From positions 1 to 22,998 of the IMG/VR virus record IMGVR_UViG_3300009314_000090: a DNA stretch of 22,998 nucleotides, one strand, 5' to 3'. Both the position numbers and the translations under genes were made by a program. The stretch's first letter is position 1; every line of letters starts with the position of its first letter. The notes below the pieces were generated by a model. That model saw only the letters and a list, made by a program, of their open reading frames with translations, was not told the DNA's origin and searched no databases. Shown in pieces: positions 1 to 7,947 of this stretch. Source of the stretch: a virus.

Positions 1-1243
1 GTATTAAGGCCATGTTCATAGCCTGCTGAGCCGCCACCAAGGCCCACAGGGCGTCCTTGGCTCCCAGAATCCAACCAGCAAACTTGAAAGCCAGGAGCAG
101 CTTCAGCACGTCAACCACCTTGTCAATCACACGCTCAGCACCGCCCATGCGGTCGACGAAACGCTTGAATGCCTTTACTAGATCTAGGACATAGGGCAAC
201 AAGCGATTTCCCATTTCGATCTTCAGAACTTCCACTGAGGCCTTCAGTCGCTTGAACTTGTGGCCTGCGGTCTGTTCCATCTTGGAAACGGCAACCTCCA
301 TGGCCGTCGTGTTGGTCTCCATCTCTTGCATGATAGAGCCGAAGACTTCGCCCTGCTTGCCTGCGAGAGCAAAAGCGGCGGTCATGGCTCGGACATCTGG
401 AAATATCGCGGCTATAGCTTCTTCATCGTCGCCTATGGCCTTTGCCAACTGCTGCATCCACTTCAGCAGGCCGCCTGTGGCCTTGATGCTCTTGGTGGAA
501 AGTTCGATATTCATGTCCCTGTTTGCTTCTTTCACCTTAGCGAATGCCTTTCTGGCCTTCTCAGATGGCGAAAGTACTGCATTCATGGCCCCCCGCAGGG
601 CAGTAAACGACATATCCGTACCCAGGCCAGCGAGGGTAAGCGCAGAGGCAGAAGCTATCAGTTCTCGGAAACTCACACCTGCATTGACAGCCATAGGTGC
701 GGCCTTTCCGAGATTCTGCGCAAGCTCTTGAATGGTCGTCTGCCCGCGCTTCATGCCGACGAACAGGACATTTCCGTATGTGGAGGCGAATTCAGCCCCC
801 TTTCCATAGGCATTCAGGGCGGCAGTGAGGCCCTTAGAGGCTATTTGAGCAGTGGTGATTCCGCCTACCGCCATCTTCATAGAGACATCCAGCACCTTCG
901 CTGCCTTTGAAGACTCGCCAAATCCGGCCGATATCGTGGCGTAGAACGCCTTGGCCGTATCCACGGGCATGGACCCCCAACGCTCGGACAGTTCCAGAGT
1001 TTGCTTGTTCAACGCGGCCATCTCGCTCGCAGAAACGTCTAGCAGGGTGGAGACCTCGCCCATGGCCGTCTGGAATCTTGCGGCTGAACGAATCGATACG
1101 GCAAGCATCCCCACAATAGCAACCTGAGCCAGCTTTGCCGCCTGCTTCAGTCGGTTGAGTCCGCGGTCCATCTTCTTCAACGCGGTTTCGTCCACGTCAA
1201 AGCCCCATCGCGTTATCAGTTCTCTTACTGTGATTCCTGCCAC
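1..1243 (-). CDS. Phage tail tape measure protein (N-terminal part, runs off left edge)
   Basis: About 414 residues of a longer protein are visible; the reading frame is still open at base 1. The N-terminal part (WGFDVDETALKKMDRGLNRL and on) and the stretch around residues 60-250 (GSMPVDTAKAFYATISAGFG, then ALNAYGK and ALTLAGLGTDMSFTALRGAM) match the conserved core of TP901-type tape measure proteins. These proteins set tail length and occupy the tube lumen. The chosen start is a GTG preceded by a good Shine-Dalgarno site (AAGAGGAGATAGCC), two bases after the stop of the chaperone T frame. Lying directly downstream of a G/GT chaperone pair is the expected position for a tape measure gene. The C-terminal half, and any lytic domain it carries, is outside the window. 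Confidence 0.93.
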   Translation of the reverse strand, partial: MAGITVRELITRWGFDVDETALKKMDRGLNRLKQAAKLAQVAIVGMLAVSIRSAARFQTAMGEVSTLLDVSASEMAALNKQTLELSERWGSMPVDTAKAFYATISAGFGESSKAAKVLDVSMKMAVGGITTAQIASKGLTAALNAYGKGAEFASTYGNVLFVGMKRGQTTIQELAQNLGKAAPMAVNAGVSFRELIASASALTLAGLGTDMSFTALRGAMNAVLSPSEKARKAFAKVKEANRDMNIELSTKSIKATGGLLKWMQQLAKAIGDDEEAIAAIFPDVRAMTAAFALAGKQGEVFGSIMQEMETNTTAMEVAVSKMEQTAGHKFKRLKASVEVLKIEMGNRLLPYVLDLVKAFKRFVDRMGGAERVIDKVVDVLKLLLAFKFAGWILGAKDALWALVAAQQAMNMALI

Positions 1244-1245
1244 GG

Positions 1246-1512
1246 CTATCTCCTCTTGCCGCTCGTGGTTTTCGGTACTGCCGCGTGTTCAAGGGCCATC
1301 TGAAAATCCAGCGCCATTGTCGCCCGGTACACATCGAGTAACGACCAGTGCGTTTCAATTTCTGCAAACGTTGCCTTTTCTGCCATAACCAGCCGCCATA
1401 TCAGCCATTGTGATTGCATCTTGGGGCCACATTCCGGCCCCAACACGTAATCAAAGGCTACTGTCGGGCCTCGCTTGCCAAGGCCACGACACTTCCGGTG
1501 CTGGTGGATGAA
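1246..1512 (-). CDS. Tail assembly chaperone T-like extension, expressed by -1 frameshift from the upstream gene
   Basis: This frame is open from 1587 to 1246 and overlaps the end of the upstream chaperone gene. Its C-terminal part (FAEIETHWSLLDVYRATMAL, then DFQMALEHA) resembles the T domain of lambda-type GT proteins, which ends in a short helical pair. The two frames are related by -1, as in G/GT systems. Ribosomes slipping at the T run at 1511-1516 would make a fusion of about 231 residues: 143 from the upstream frame and 88 from this one. Coordinates given here are only the part after the slip. Independent initiation at the ATG at 1386 is possible, but it has no convincing Shine-Dalgarno site. 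In lambda, GT recruits the tape measure to the tail tip during assembly; the same role is inferred here from position. Confidence 0.68.
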   Translation of the reverse strand, partial: FIHQHRKCRGLGKRGPTVAFDYVLGPECGPKMQSQWLIWRLVMAEKATFAEIETHWSLLDVYRATMALDFQMALEHAAVPKTTSGKRR

Positions 1513-1940
1513 AAAACGTCTGCAAAGTTCTCTTGCAGCACCCACCCTACCACCTGCCCGAGCATCGCGTATCGGCCCGCAAAGATATCATCGAACTTGC
1601 CGGTTTCTGGTACTCGCTCGCCCTTGTCATTGGTGCTGAAGGTCGGGCCTACCGCGTCGCCATCTACGCTTACGTACTTGACGATATCCTTGACGAGTAT
1701 GATGATCTGTGCCTCGTCTAGATGCTGTAGAAGCTCTTGTACCGCGCTGGCTATGAGAGCGGTATCTGCCTTCTTGTTCAGGATGCTCTCGATACTCATT
1801 TCTCCATCGGCAAACGCCTTGGTCAATACTGCGCCCAGAAGCCGAGTAATCCGCACAAAGACACTCAGCCCCTCAGTAGCCGGGTACATGACACAGTGCC
1901 ACGTCTGCCCGCCGATCTCTTTTGAGAATCGCTTTCTCAT
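1458..1940 (-). CDS. Tail assembly chaperone (G-like)
   Basis: A 160-residue protein encoded between the tube gene and the tape measure gene, where tail assembly chaperones sit in almost all long-tailed phages. The sequence is mostly predicted helical (LIASAVQELLQHLDEAQII) with acidic patches. I assign it from gene order and the overlapping -1 frame rather than from a decisive motif. The ATG at 1940 is preceded by GGAGAG at good spacing. The C-terminal stretch after VLQENFADVF differs between the unshifted product and the GT-type fusion. It should act in the host cytoplasm by holding the tape measure during tail assembly, and it should be absent from finished virions. Confidence 0.75.
   Translation of the reverse strand: MRKRFSKEIGGQTWHCVMYPATEGLSVFVRITRLLGAVLTKAFADGEMSIESILNKKADTALIASAVQELLQHLDEAQIIILVKDIVKYVSVDGDAVGPTFSTNDKGERVPETGKFDDIFAGRYAMLGQVVGWVLQENFADVFSSTSTGSVVALASEARQ
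1511..1516 (-). promoter_or_regulatory. Candidate -1 ribosomal slip site (run of six T)
   Basis: On the coding strand the zero-frame codons are GAC GTT TTT TCA. A Phe tRNA on TTT can slip back one base onto TTT, after which the T frame reads TTC ATC CAC. This is the only homopolymer run in the 130-base window where both frames are open. The phase is not the classic X-XXY-YYZ heptamer: the second codon would re-pair poorly, so the exact site remains uncertain. Confidence 0.5.
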
Positions 1941-1975
1941 TTGCTCTCTCCGTTATGTAGTGCATCTGCCGACGG

Positions 1976-2455
1976 CTAGAAAATGGATTCCAGCAGATTC
2001 GGCAGGTCTCCAATGATATCGATGGTGGGGATCTCTTGCGGAGTAACGATCAGGGTGGCTTCCCCCAATCCGATTACCCACGCCCGTTCCGGTGACTCCC
2101 CGCCTCCTGCATAGCCGACTCCGGGGGGTGCCTGCACCCAGGCCATAGCAGAGAAAACCTCCGAGTTCATCCCGTCTTTCACCTGACACTGGACGATGCC
2201 GTCACCTGACAGTTTGTCTCTTGCCCTCAATGCCGCAAGAAACGCGTTGCTCTCGCTCTGAGCTTGGAGAGTAACGGTCATAGTGGCGCTATCATCCGAA
2301 ATCAGCACGCGCGTAACTTCTCCGTCGGCACCGACCACAGTAGCAGCGTCATCTGCATTGTAGGCGATATCGATGAATGTGCCGGGAACGAAGCCGTGAA
2401 GGCTCACACCCCCGAGTGATACGCTTACTTGCTTGGGATCAAAAGTAATGCCCAT
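1976..2455 (-). CDS. Tail tube protein, DUF3277-like
   Basis: A 159-residue protein starting MGITFDPKQVSVSLGGVSLH, typical of the DUF3277 structural proteins that form the inner tube of contractile tails. The body is rich in short beta-strand segments and turns (TRVLISDDSATMTVTLQAQS). It ends with PTIDIIGDLPNLLESIF, which resembles the end of other tube proteins. The ATG is preceded by AGGAGG at seven bases. It lies 16 bases downstream of the sheath gene and upstream of the chaperone gene, which is the conserved sheath-tube-chaperone-tape measure order. It should polymerise around the tape measure in the cytoplasm, with sheath outside it. The family assignment rests on recognised sequence style and gene order. 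Confidence 0.85.
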   Translation of the reverse strand: MGITFDPKQVSVSLGGVSLHGFVPGTFIDIAYNADDAATVVGADGEVTRVLISDDSATMTVTLQAQSESNAFLAALRARDKLSGDGIVQCQVKDGMNSEVFSAMAWVQAPPGVGYAGGGESPERAWVIGLGEATLIVTPQEIPTIDIIGDLPNLLESIF

Positions 2456-2471
2456 ATGTATCCTCCTGTCA

Positions 2472-3593
2472 CTACAGCGTGACGATTCCTGCCAGTGTGG
2501 TCTTGTGTATTGCGCCTGCCAGGGTGCAGGTAAATTCTATGTCCGGCAGCAAGCGCAGCCCCTTGTTTGCGGCACTGATATCTCCCACCTTGGGGGCAGA
2601 CAGGGCGTCAATGGACGCCAACAGGCCCACCCTGATTCCTTCTTCCAGGACTGCTCGTATTGCGGCCAAGATGATGTCGATTCCGGCCTGCGTGTAGGGC
2701 ACTTTCGCCAAGGTGATCAGCCGTTCGTAGATTCGCTCACTGATCCGGGCTTCCAACCAGTTGATACCCCGAATTACGTCAAGGAATTCCCCGCTTCCGA
2801 CCGTGCCGTAACGAGTAATCGAGTTATCTGCGACAGTGTTGTAGGTGTTGGCGTTGTGGCGGGCGCTGCCCCAAATCTCTGCACGCTCTGCCGACGTGAG
2901 GCCGTCATCCGGTGAAATGCCGGTAAGCTTCTTGAACGCCCAGGTAGCAGATCCTGGATTTGTGGGAAGCATCCGGCCCAACCACGCCGCATCTGCCCAA
3001 CCTGCTGCCGTGATGGTCAGTGCAGCATCACCGCTGTAGATCACCGCGGACTGGTTGTATCCCTCATTCTGGATTTCATACGCAAGACTGGACGCGTCAG
3101 CGTTATTGTAGGTGTTCACGTCATCAGAGGCAGCCACAAATAGTTTTTTCGGACTTGCCGATTCTACCCACTGAGCGCACTCCCACGGGTCGCCAGCGTT
3201 GCCGTTGGTCCTATCGGTACATAGCAGTCCGTACCAAGAGTTGTCCACGAGGCTCAGGGCATTCAGCCCCTTGGTAATGGTGTCAATTGCGGGGGTTGCC
3301 GAGTCGTAGAATCCCACGGCAATCGTTGACGGCCTGCGTTCCTGCGCGAAAAGCTCGGTAGCCGCCATGTAGATTGCCTTTGCCGGGTCGAAGCCATCAG
3401 CGGCCATTTCCGTCAGTGTCGCATATTCATGGTAAGGCGTTGTGGCCGGAACCCAACCGGCCGGATAGCCCTCGTTGAACGTCTCGGCCAGATCGCCCAT
3501 AACCATCGGCTTGCCAAAGCCAGCCTGAGCAACTACGGCGGTCTGCCGTGTGATTGAAATGGTGATGATTTCTGAAAGTGAGCCACCAGCCAT
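2472..3593 (-). CDS. Tail sheath protein, DUF3383-like
   Basis: A 373-residue protein with the DUF3383 N-terminus (EIITISITRQTAVVAQAGFG) and conserved blocks further along: a stretch where Tyr and Asp alternate around YHEYATLTEMAADGF, the WYGLLCTDRT region, and the C-terminal WLEARISERIYERLITLAKVPYT segment typical of sheath C-domains (written here in two overlapping parts: WLEARISERIYERLITLAK and VPYT). Sheath subunits assemble around the tube and contract to drive it into the host envelope, so this gene fixes the phage as a myovirus. The start ATG has AGGAGG at good spacing. Length agrees with DUF3383 sheaths, which are shorter than T4 gp18. It is followed after 16 bases by the tube gene. 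Confidence 0.92.
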   Translation of the reverse strand: MAGGSLSEIITISITRQTAVVAQAGFGKPMVMGDLAETFNEGYPAGWVPATTPYHEYATLTEMAADGFDPAKAIYMAATELFAQERRPSTIAVGFYDSATPAIDTITKGLNALSLVDNSWYGLLCTDRTNGNAGDPWECAQWVESASPKKLFVAASDDVNTYNNADASSLAYEIQNEGYNQSAVIYSGDAALTITAAGWADAAWLGRMLPTNPGSATWAFKKLTGISPDDGLTSAERAEIWGSARHNANTYNTVADNSITRYGTVGSGEFLDVIRGINWLEARISERIYERLITLAKVPYTQAGIDIILAAIRAVLEEGIRVGLLASIDALSAPKVGDISAANKGLRLLPDIEFTCTLAGAIHKTTLAGIVTL

Positions 3594-3605
3594 GATATGT
3601 TCCTC

Positions 3606-4139
3606 CTAAATCGGGGTGACGAACGTGGTGTCTGCCGCGGTCGTCCCGTCAATGTCCTTCAAAATCATTCGGATCTGTGCCTTTTCAATCCATCCTACAT
3701 TCTCGGATTCCTCTGCCTCTACATGAAGAAAGAGATCGAATTGCCAGCGATCCTCCCATTTGGTGCCGACGATTTCAGGCAACCGAGTGAGTCCGGTTGT
3801 TCCCAGGACTCCGTAACCAGCCGCCACGAAAAGGGCCTTTATGTCTTCTGTAGACAGTGCGGCGTGAGCGTCTGAAGCCAGAGTCAAAGCTGTTGCACCG
3901 TGGAAGTGACAAGAAAGGGTGGCCCTGTACCACTGCCGCACATTCCTGTCACCCAGGGCATCGGGGTGCATGTCAACATCGGCCTGCCCCATGGAGGCCA
4001 GGGCTATTGTGCGTATCTGCGCATAGGGCGTCGCCAATTCGGGCGCGTCCTGATATCCATAGTCAACGTCAGTCACTCCTACGCCCAGGGCTGTCGTCAG
4101 CCAGGTTCTCACGGTCGTCTTGAAATCCGGTAGGCTCAC
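3606..4139 (-). CDS. Tail terminator / neck protein (gp12-like, LIC_12616-type)
   Basis: A 177-residue protein starting MSLPDFKTTVRTWLTTALG. The N-terminal helix, followed by a block with Gln, Pro and Ala near YGYQDAPELATPYAQIRTIA, then a WYRATLSCHFHGA strand and a DRWQFDLFLHVEAEE strand, is the pattern of neck terminator proteins found directly upstream of DUF3383 sheath genes. Terminators cap the proximal end of the tail and form the head-joining surface. The start is GTG, overlapping the previous stop as GTGA, with AGAGGACGAC upstream. I infer the function from the strand pattern and neighbours; sequence conservation in this family is low. Confidence 0.72.
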   Translation of the reverse strand: MSLPDFKTTVRTWLTTALGVGVTDVDYGYQDAPELATPYAQIRTIALASMGQADVDMHPDALGDRNVRQWYRATLSCHFHGATALTLASDAHAALSTEDIKALFVAAGYGVLGTTGLTRLPEIVGTKWEDRWQFDLFLHVEAEESENVGWIEKAQIRMILKDIDGTTAADTTFVTPI

Positions 4140-4486
4140 GTCGTCCTCTGCGCTATCGCCTCATAATGAGCTTCTTCAAGCCCGTATTTGCTGAAATCCT
4201 CCACGTCTGCCACTTCCCACTCAGCACCGTCGTATACTATTCGGTCGGGATTCAGAGCGTTGGCTTTGTCTTCTGTTTGCAGAGCATCGGTCGTGAAGAC
4301 AATGATGCTGGCCTGCTCCCGCCGCCCTTCCGGCAGTCGCAGCAGGTCTTCAGGTGTCGCGGGCTGTATGCACGCGGTAATAGTCACAATCACGTCTGCA
4401 CCATCGGCCCACACGCCGTTTATCCGGGTGCCTGCCGAAGGCCGGTTGACTGTGTAGGTGCTGAAAGTCTCTGCGGGCTGTAGCAT
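4136..4486 (-). CDS. Putative head-tail stopper / neck structural protein
   Basis: A 116-residue protein starting MLQPAETFSTYTVNRP. I take the ATG at 4486 because it overlaps the preceding stop (TAATG) and follows a purine-rich GGGGGCGAG; the longer open frame upstream is out-of-frame shadow of the previous gene. It contains short strands typical of small barrel-shaped head-completion proteins (RINGVWADGADVIVTITACI; ASIIVFTTDAL; YDGAEWEVADVEDF) and ends EAIAQRT. The pattern of a described quantity, a conversion to strand pairs and a closing YEAIAQR resembles phage head-closure proteins located between gp10-like and terminator genes. No decisive motif is present, so the specific role is inferred from position. 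Confidence 0.6.
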   Translation of the reverse strand: MLQPAETFSTYTVNRPSAGTRINGVWADGADVIVTITACIQPATPEDLLRLPEGRREQASIIVFTTDALQTEDKANALNPDRIVYDGAEWEVADVEDFSKYGLEEAHYEAIAQRTT

Positions 4487-5028
4487 TATCTCGCCCCCGT
4501 TCCGGCCACACGGACACCACGCACTACCACGCGAGTCGATACGCTGGCTCGTAGCGTTCCTGTATCGAGCAAGAGTTGGAACTTGCCGCCTACACCGCCC
4601 GGCCCCTTGTGGCGTCGCATTGCCTTGGTTGCCTCTGCCATCGGGGGCCATGAAGAATCGCCGTCGGTGATTTTCCTCTGTATGTCTGTAAGGATGTGCT
4701 CGCCAATAGCCGTGAGCTCCCCCTTCACCGTCCGCGCTCCTCTGCTTCGGGCAATATCTGCCCCTGCCTGTGCAAGCATATTTCGGTATTCTGTACGATG
4801 CTCGTCAACGGTTGAACGGATGAAAGAGCGCTCGGGTATTTTGTCGCTTCGGGAACCGAATTCGTTTGTTGCAGCGATACTGACTACCGTGTCCCCGTCC
4901 GATTCCGGGTGCTTCTTCGGCCCCCAATAGCCGACATCCACGTATGAATCTCGGGCAAGTCGCAGTTCACGTATGATACCGCTGTAGCCGTGATCGATCT
5001 CGACTGTCTTGTTGACGTTCCTACCCAT
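4486..5028 (-). CDS. HK97-gp10-like tail completion protein
   Basis: A 180-residue protein with the recognisable pattern of this family: a VDVGYWG strand near residue 30, AATNEFGS at about 52-59, and IPERSFIRST at about 64-73, where most family members carry a Pro-Arg-Pro/Ser-Phe motif. The middle is a helical stretch and the C-terminus is basic. Family members (HK97 gp10, Mu gpG-like morphogenesis proteins) take part in joining head and tail. I prefer the ATG at 5028 over the GTG at 5040 because GTGAGG lies seven bases ahead of the ATG while nothing precedes the GTG. It overlaps the connector gene by eight bases and ends in a TAATG junction with the next gene, which implies translational coupling. 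Confidence 0.78.
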   Translation of the reverse strand: MGRNVNKTVEIDHGYSGIIRELRLARDSYVDVGYWGPKKHPESDGDTVVSIAATNEFGSRSDKIPERSFIRSTVDEHRTEYRNMLAQAGADIARSRGARTVKGELTAIGEHILTDIQRKITDGDSSWPPMAEATKAMRRHKGPGGVGGKFQLLLDTGTLRASVSTRVVVRGVRVAGTGAR

Positions 5029-5434
5029 CTGACGCCTCACTTGCAGGATCGTCCATCATGCCTACTTCAAACCACGAGTCCGGCCTGTCGGTGTCTTCTT
5101 CTTCCGTCTCAATGTCCGCGAGTGAAATGCCGCCTGCATACATGCCAACGCCCGTTTCCATGCGCAGTTTCAGAGTGGCAACGAGTGACTGATAGTTGCT
5201 GAGCCTCTGTGAATAGTATACCCAGACTTTGCCCACCTTCTGATCAACGAGTTTGGCGAATTTGTTGACGAGCGATTGAGCTGCATAGTAGGCAACCACC
5301 ACGGGATCGGTACCATACTCAGAAATCAACCACGCAATCTCAGCCGCCGTGATATCCGGTGTCGCCGTGGTATCCCCCAAAAGGAACCACACCGCGTCTG
5401 CTGTGCTGTCTGCCGGATTTCCTGAATAAGGCAC
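5021..5434 (-). CDS. Head-tail connector (adaptor) protein
   Basis: A 137-residue protein with the arrangement common in phage adaptor proteins placed right after the major capsid gene: an N-terminal SGNPADSTADAVWFLLGDT segment, a helix ITAAEIAWLISEYG, a long helix YYAAQSLVNKFAKLVDQKVG, then VYYSQRLSNYQSLVATLKLR. The adaptor binds the underside of the portal after packaging and provides the site for later neck proteins. The start is a GTG preceded by AGGGGGC at suitable spacing. The C-terminal tail is acidic (IETEEEDTDRPDSWFEVGMM). Assignment is by recognised motif style and location; the precise structural class is not determinable here. Confidence 0.75.
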   Translation of the reverse strand: MPYSGNPADSTADAVWFLLGDTTATPDITAAEIAWLISEYGTDPVVVAYYAAQSLVNKFAKLVDQKVGKVWVYYSQRLSNYQSLVATLKLRMETGVGMYAGGISLADIETEEEDTDRPDSWFEVGMMDDPASEASDG

Positions 5435-5462
5435 TTTGCCCCCTGCTGTATGGGCAAGGGAC

Positions 5463-5481
5463 GGGCGAGCGGCCCCCGCCC
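5463..5481 (-). terminator. GC-rich hairpin after the major capsid gene
   Basis: A five-base-pair perfect stem (GGGCG pairs with CGCCC) with a nine-base loop begins eight bases after the capsid stop codon. There is no T tract after it, so it is not a classic intrinsic terminator. It could attenuate transcription or protect the 3' end of the capsid message. Confidence 0.3.
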
Positions 5482-5488
5482 AGAGATA

Positions 5489-6460
5489 CTACGCCAGGCT
5501 GTTCGCCAGGAACGCACCGAGCGCGGTTGCGGTCGTCTGCATGGATACGTGCAAGTCACCCTCAACCCGATCAGCCCGCCTTTCCTTCATGCGGAACTTC
5601 TGTATGGCGAACCCTTCTTTGTTGGTGCCCGGCATTCCTGTCCAGGTGATGCTCATCCCGGCTGTCTTGCTGTCTATCGCTACATTCGGCTCTACGTAGC
5701 AGAGCAGCATACCCTCGGACGTGGCTATATCAACCACGTTCGGGGCTGCGGGGTTCGCGCTGTTGTTGTATACCGCGTCGGCCCGATACACGTTGTCGAG
5801 CTCCATCAACTCAGCGATGATCTCTAGAGAAATCGATTTGCTGCTTGTGTACTTGGTTCTGTCCAGCACCGTGGAGTGGTTCTTGAGCACCGGCCATACG
5901 TCGGGCGCAATCACCAGCGTGTTCGGGCGCAAGCCGGAAAGGGCGCGCATCTGTTCTGTCAGATTTGCAATGTCCGTCACCGGATCTGATCCCGCTACGT
6001 TCCACTGCAAGAACTGGTTTGCGGCAGGGGCAGCCCCTACGCCGGTCCAGTCCGTATCCCAGATGCCCGCGCCGAAGAAGTTGGCAACCCAGTCAAGCTC
6101 CTTGCGGGTAAGCAGGATGCGCATTACGTACCGCACCGCGTTCTGGTCGAGCCTGAGAACGGAGTCTGCGTTCGCTCTCTCCGGGTCCGTCACCATCTTG
6201 TGATGTGCGTAGGGAACGCAGAAATAAGCGGCGGTTGACACGCGGAAATCTGACCCTGAGCTCTCAGCGCCGGGTGCTCGTACAGTTGCCAGATCACGCA
6301 TATAGTCTGCTGCGTTGTGGATGAAATACTGGCCGCCCTGAATCTTGACGGGCACGGTAGGGAATACCTTGCCAGCGATGAAGGCGCTCTCTTCCTGTAG
6401 CACCTGAAGCGAAAAGTTGGTCAGAGGCGCTGAAACATACACTTGACTCGGCTGGGGCAT
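5489..6460 (-). CDS. Major capsid protein
   Basis: A 323-residue protein, typical length for an HK97-fold major capsid protein. Its N-terminus (PLTNFSLQVLQEESAFIAGK, then VFPTVPVKIQGGQYF) is the pattern seen in phage major capsid proteins that lack a large cleaved delta domain. Later segments fit the same fold: NTLVIAPDVWPVLKNHSTVL in the A-domain region, and ITWTGMPGTNKEGFAIQKFR near the C-terminus. It is preceded by scaffold and decoration-type genes and followed by the connector. The ATG follows AGGAGGGTGTC, a strong ribosome site suited to a highly expressed product. The virion shell location is known for the family; the processing site, if any, is not visible. Confidence 0.9.
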   Translation of the reverse strand: MPQPSQVYVSAPLTNFSLQVLQEESAFIAGKVFPTVPVKIQGGQYFIHNAADYMRDLATVRAPGAESSGSDFRVSTAAYFCVPYAHHKMVTDPERANADSVLRLDQNAVRYVMRILLTRKELDWVANFFGAGIWDTDWTGVGAAPAANQFLQWNVAGSDPVTDIANLTEQMRALSGLRPNTLVIAPDVWPVLKNHSTVLDRTKYTSSKSISLEIIAELMELDNVYRADAVYNNSANPAAPNVVDIATSEGMLLCYVEPNVAIDSKTAGMSITWTGMPGTNKEGFAIQKFRMKERRADRVEGDLHVSMQTTATALGAFLANSLA

Positions 6461-6536
6461 GACACCCTCCTATCCTGTTTCAATCCGTCAATATCAACGG
6501 CGGGGCAGTAGCCCTACCGGGGTTTGCTGCGGTCGG

Positions 6537-7895
6537 CTACTGCCCGATGATGATGTAGTTCACCTTCTTGCTGAATGTGGTGGCCGCCACCAGCGTATTG
6601 GGTGCAGCCTCATTCAGTTCCCATGTCTTGATCTTGATGTCCGTGCCAGAAATCTCACAGGTTGCGAATTCGGCTTCCGCGGTAATCGGGTCGGAGTCCA
6701 TGACTGCTATTGCAGACAGAATAGTGGTCATCCCACTTGCCACGGTATCGACAGCATTAACGGTAGTATGCTGTGCGGCCTTGAGCAAATACCCTGCCGC
6801 TGCTGGTGCCACAACGACGTTGCCTGCGTCCTGATAGCCGTGCAACAGGACGTAGATCAGATTGCCTGCTCCGGCTGTATCTTCCAGGGCTATGCCCAAC
6901 CTGTAGTATCCGTCCGATGCCACGGCCGGTTGCACGCGCCCAGTCGCGTCTACGTATACTTCATTGCCAAGCGCCACCAGAGCGCCGGAAAGCACCTTCA
7001 CCACACCGGCAACGGCTATCTCGGCTGTCACAGCATTCGGCGCGTTCAGCAGTACGCCCAGTGAAATGGCACCTGCCACACTCGACAGCAAGCATTCGTT
7101 GTCGCTAGCGCCGATCTTCACGCACTTGCCGATATCGGCTGAAAGGTCTGCACCAGCCGTCATCTCGTGAACCACGGTCTCGGGGTAGTAGGTATGCGGA
7201 CACACCACCATAGTGAATGAGGCGTCAGCTACCGCGCTATCGACTGCAATGCCCACAGCATGCTTGCCACCCAGGTATCCGGCGAGTCGGCCCTTACCAG
7301 CAGCATCAGGAACGATAGAATCGCCACGAGTGACGGTATCGCCGGCAGTGCATTCGACCATGCCGCTTACTGCGATGTAGGCGGGATCATTGTTGAGCGA
7401 TGTGACAGCGCAAACGCCAATCGGTTTGTCACCGGCACCAGCGGTCTTGGCATCGCCGTCCGCAGTACCGCTTGTCACGATCAGCCCGGCAGTGATTCCG
7501 CCATCATCAGTCAGACGCTCGATTCCAACGTTGTCATACTGCCCGCACGTAACCAGCATAGAAAACAAAGAACCCGCAGTGGCTGCTTCCAGAGCAATTC
7601 CTACCCGGTAGCCGTCTCCGCTCTGAGTCTGGAGGGTGCCTGTTGCGGTGGACTCTACATTGTCATTTGCGCTGATAGTGCCTCCAGCCATGGCAATGGT
7701 CACGCCAGACACACAAACCTCAGCACCTCGCCCGGCTGCGGCAGGGATTCCCTGGAGAATGCCCACACACTTGCCCGCGAGCGTCCCGACGTTGACAGTA
7801 TCAGCGGCAGTGAGTCGTACCGCGTGGTACTGAGCAGCCGACAAATCAGCGGCAGCCTTGAATGATACGACCTTTTGAGCTTCGTTCCTGGGCAT
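6537..7895 (-). CDS. Three-repeat capsid decoration-like protein (DUF2190-type repeats plus C-terminal domain)
   Basis: A 452-residue protein built from three related beta-rich segments, roughly residues 10-118, 133-233 and 243-354. Each carries a signature of the type GDxVxxxATGxLxxxxGxGYRxGIALExA followed by a closing strand (seen as SGDGYRVGIALEAATAGSLF in the first and SDGYYRLGIALEDTAGAGNL in the third). This signature is typical of DUF2190 proteins that decorate phage capsids. A separate C-terminal domain (about 360-452) reads VASGMTTILSAIAVMDSDP then KIKTWELNE and TTFSKKVNYIIIGQ, a module I recognise as recurrent in phage head clusters. The start follows GGAGGGGAAAC. Location between scaffold and major capsid genes supports a capsid-surface role. 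Most family members have a single repeat. Confidence 0.75.
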   Translation of the reverse strand: MPRNEAQKVVSFKAAADLSAAQYHAVRLTAADTVNVGTLAGKCVGILQGIPAAAGRGAEVCVSGVTIAMAGGTISANDNVESTATGTLQTQSGDGYRVGIALEAATAGSLFSMLVTCGQYDNVGIERLTDDGGITAGLIVTSGTADGDAKTAGAGDKPIGVCAVTSLNNDPAYIAVSGMVECTAGDTVTRGDSIVPDAAGKGRLAGYLGGKHAVGIAVDSAVADASFTMVVCPHTYYPETVVHEMTAGADLSADIGKCVKIGASDNECLLSSVAGAISLGVLLNAPNAVTAEIAVAGVVKVLSGALVALGNEVYVDATGRVQPAVASDGYYRLGIALEDTAGAGNLIYVLLHGYQDAGNVVVAPAAAGYLLKAAQHTTVNAVDTVASGMTTILSAIAVMDSDPITAEAEFATCEISGTDIKIKTWELNEAAPNTLVAATTFSKKVNYIIIGQ

Positions 7896-7947
7896 GTTTC
7901 CCCTCCGGTGATTTCAATATTCAGTCATGCCCCGCAGGGCATTGTGC

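Noticed and set aside
252-910. Long plus-strand ORFs over the tape measure region
   Set aside because: They are shadows of the minus-strand tape measure gene: low-complexity, no ribosome sites, and no family. The same applies to all other plus-strand ORFs in the window.
1953-2189. Minus-strand ORF inside the tail tube gene
   Set aside because: It lies in another frame of a well-supported gene and has no recognised content.
6461-6536. Promoter before the major capsid gene (TTGATA with a GATAGG at 17 bases)
   Set aside because: The -10 match is only three of six and overlaps the ribosome site; gene order suggests cotranscription from upstream.
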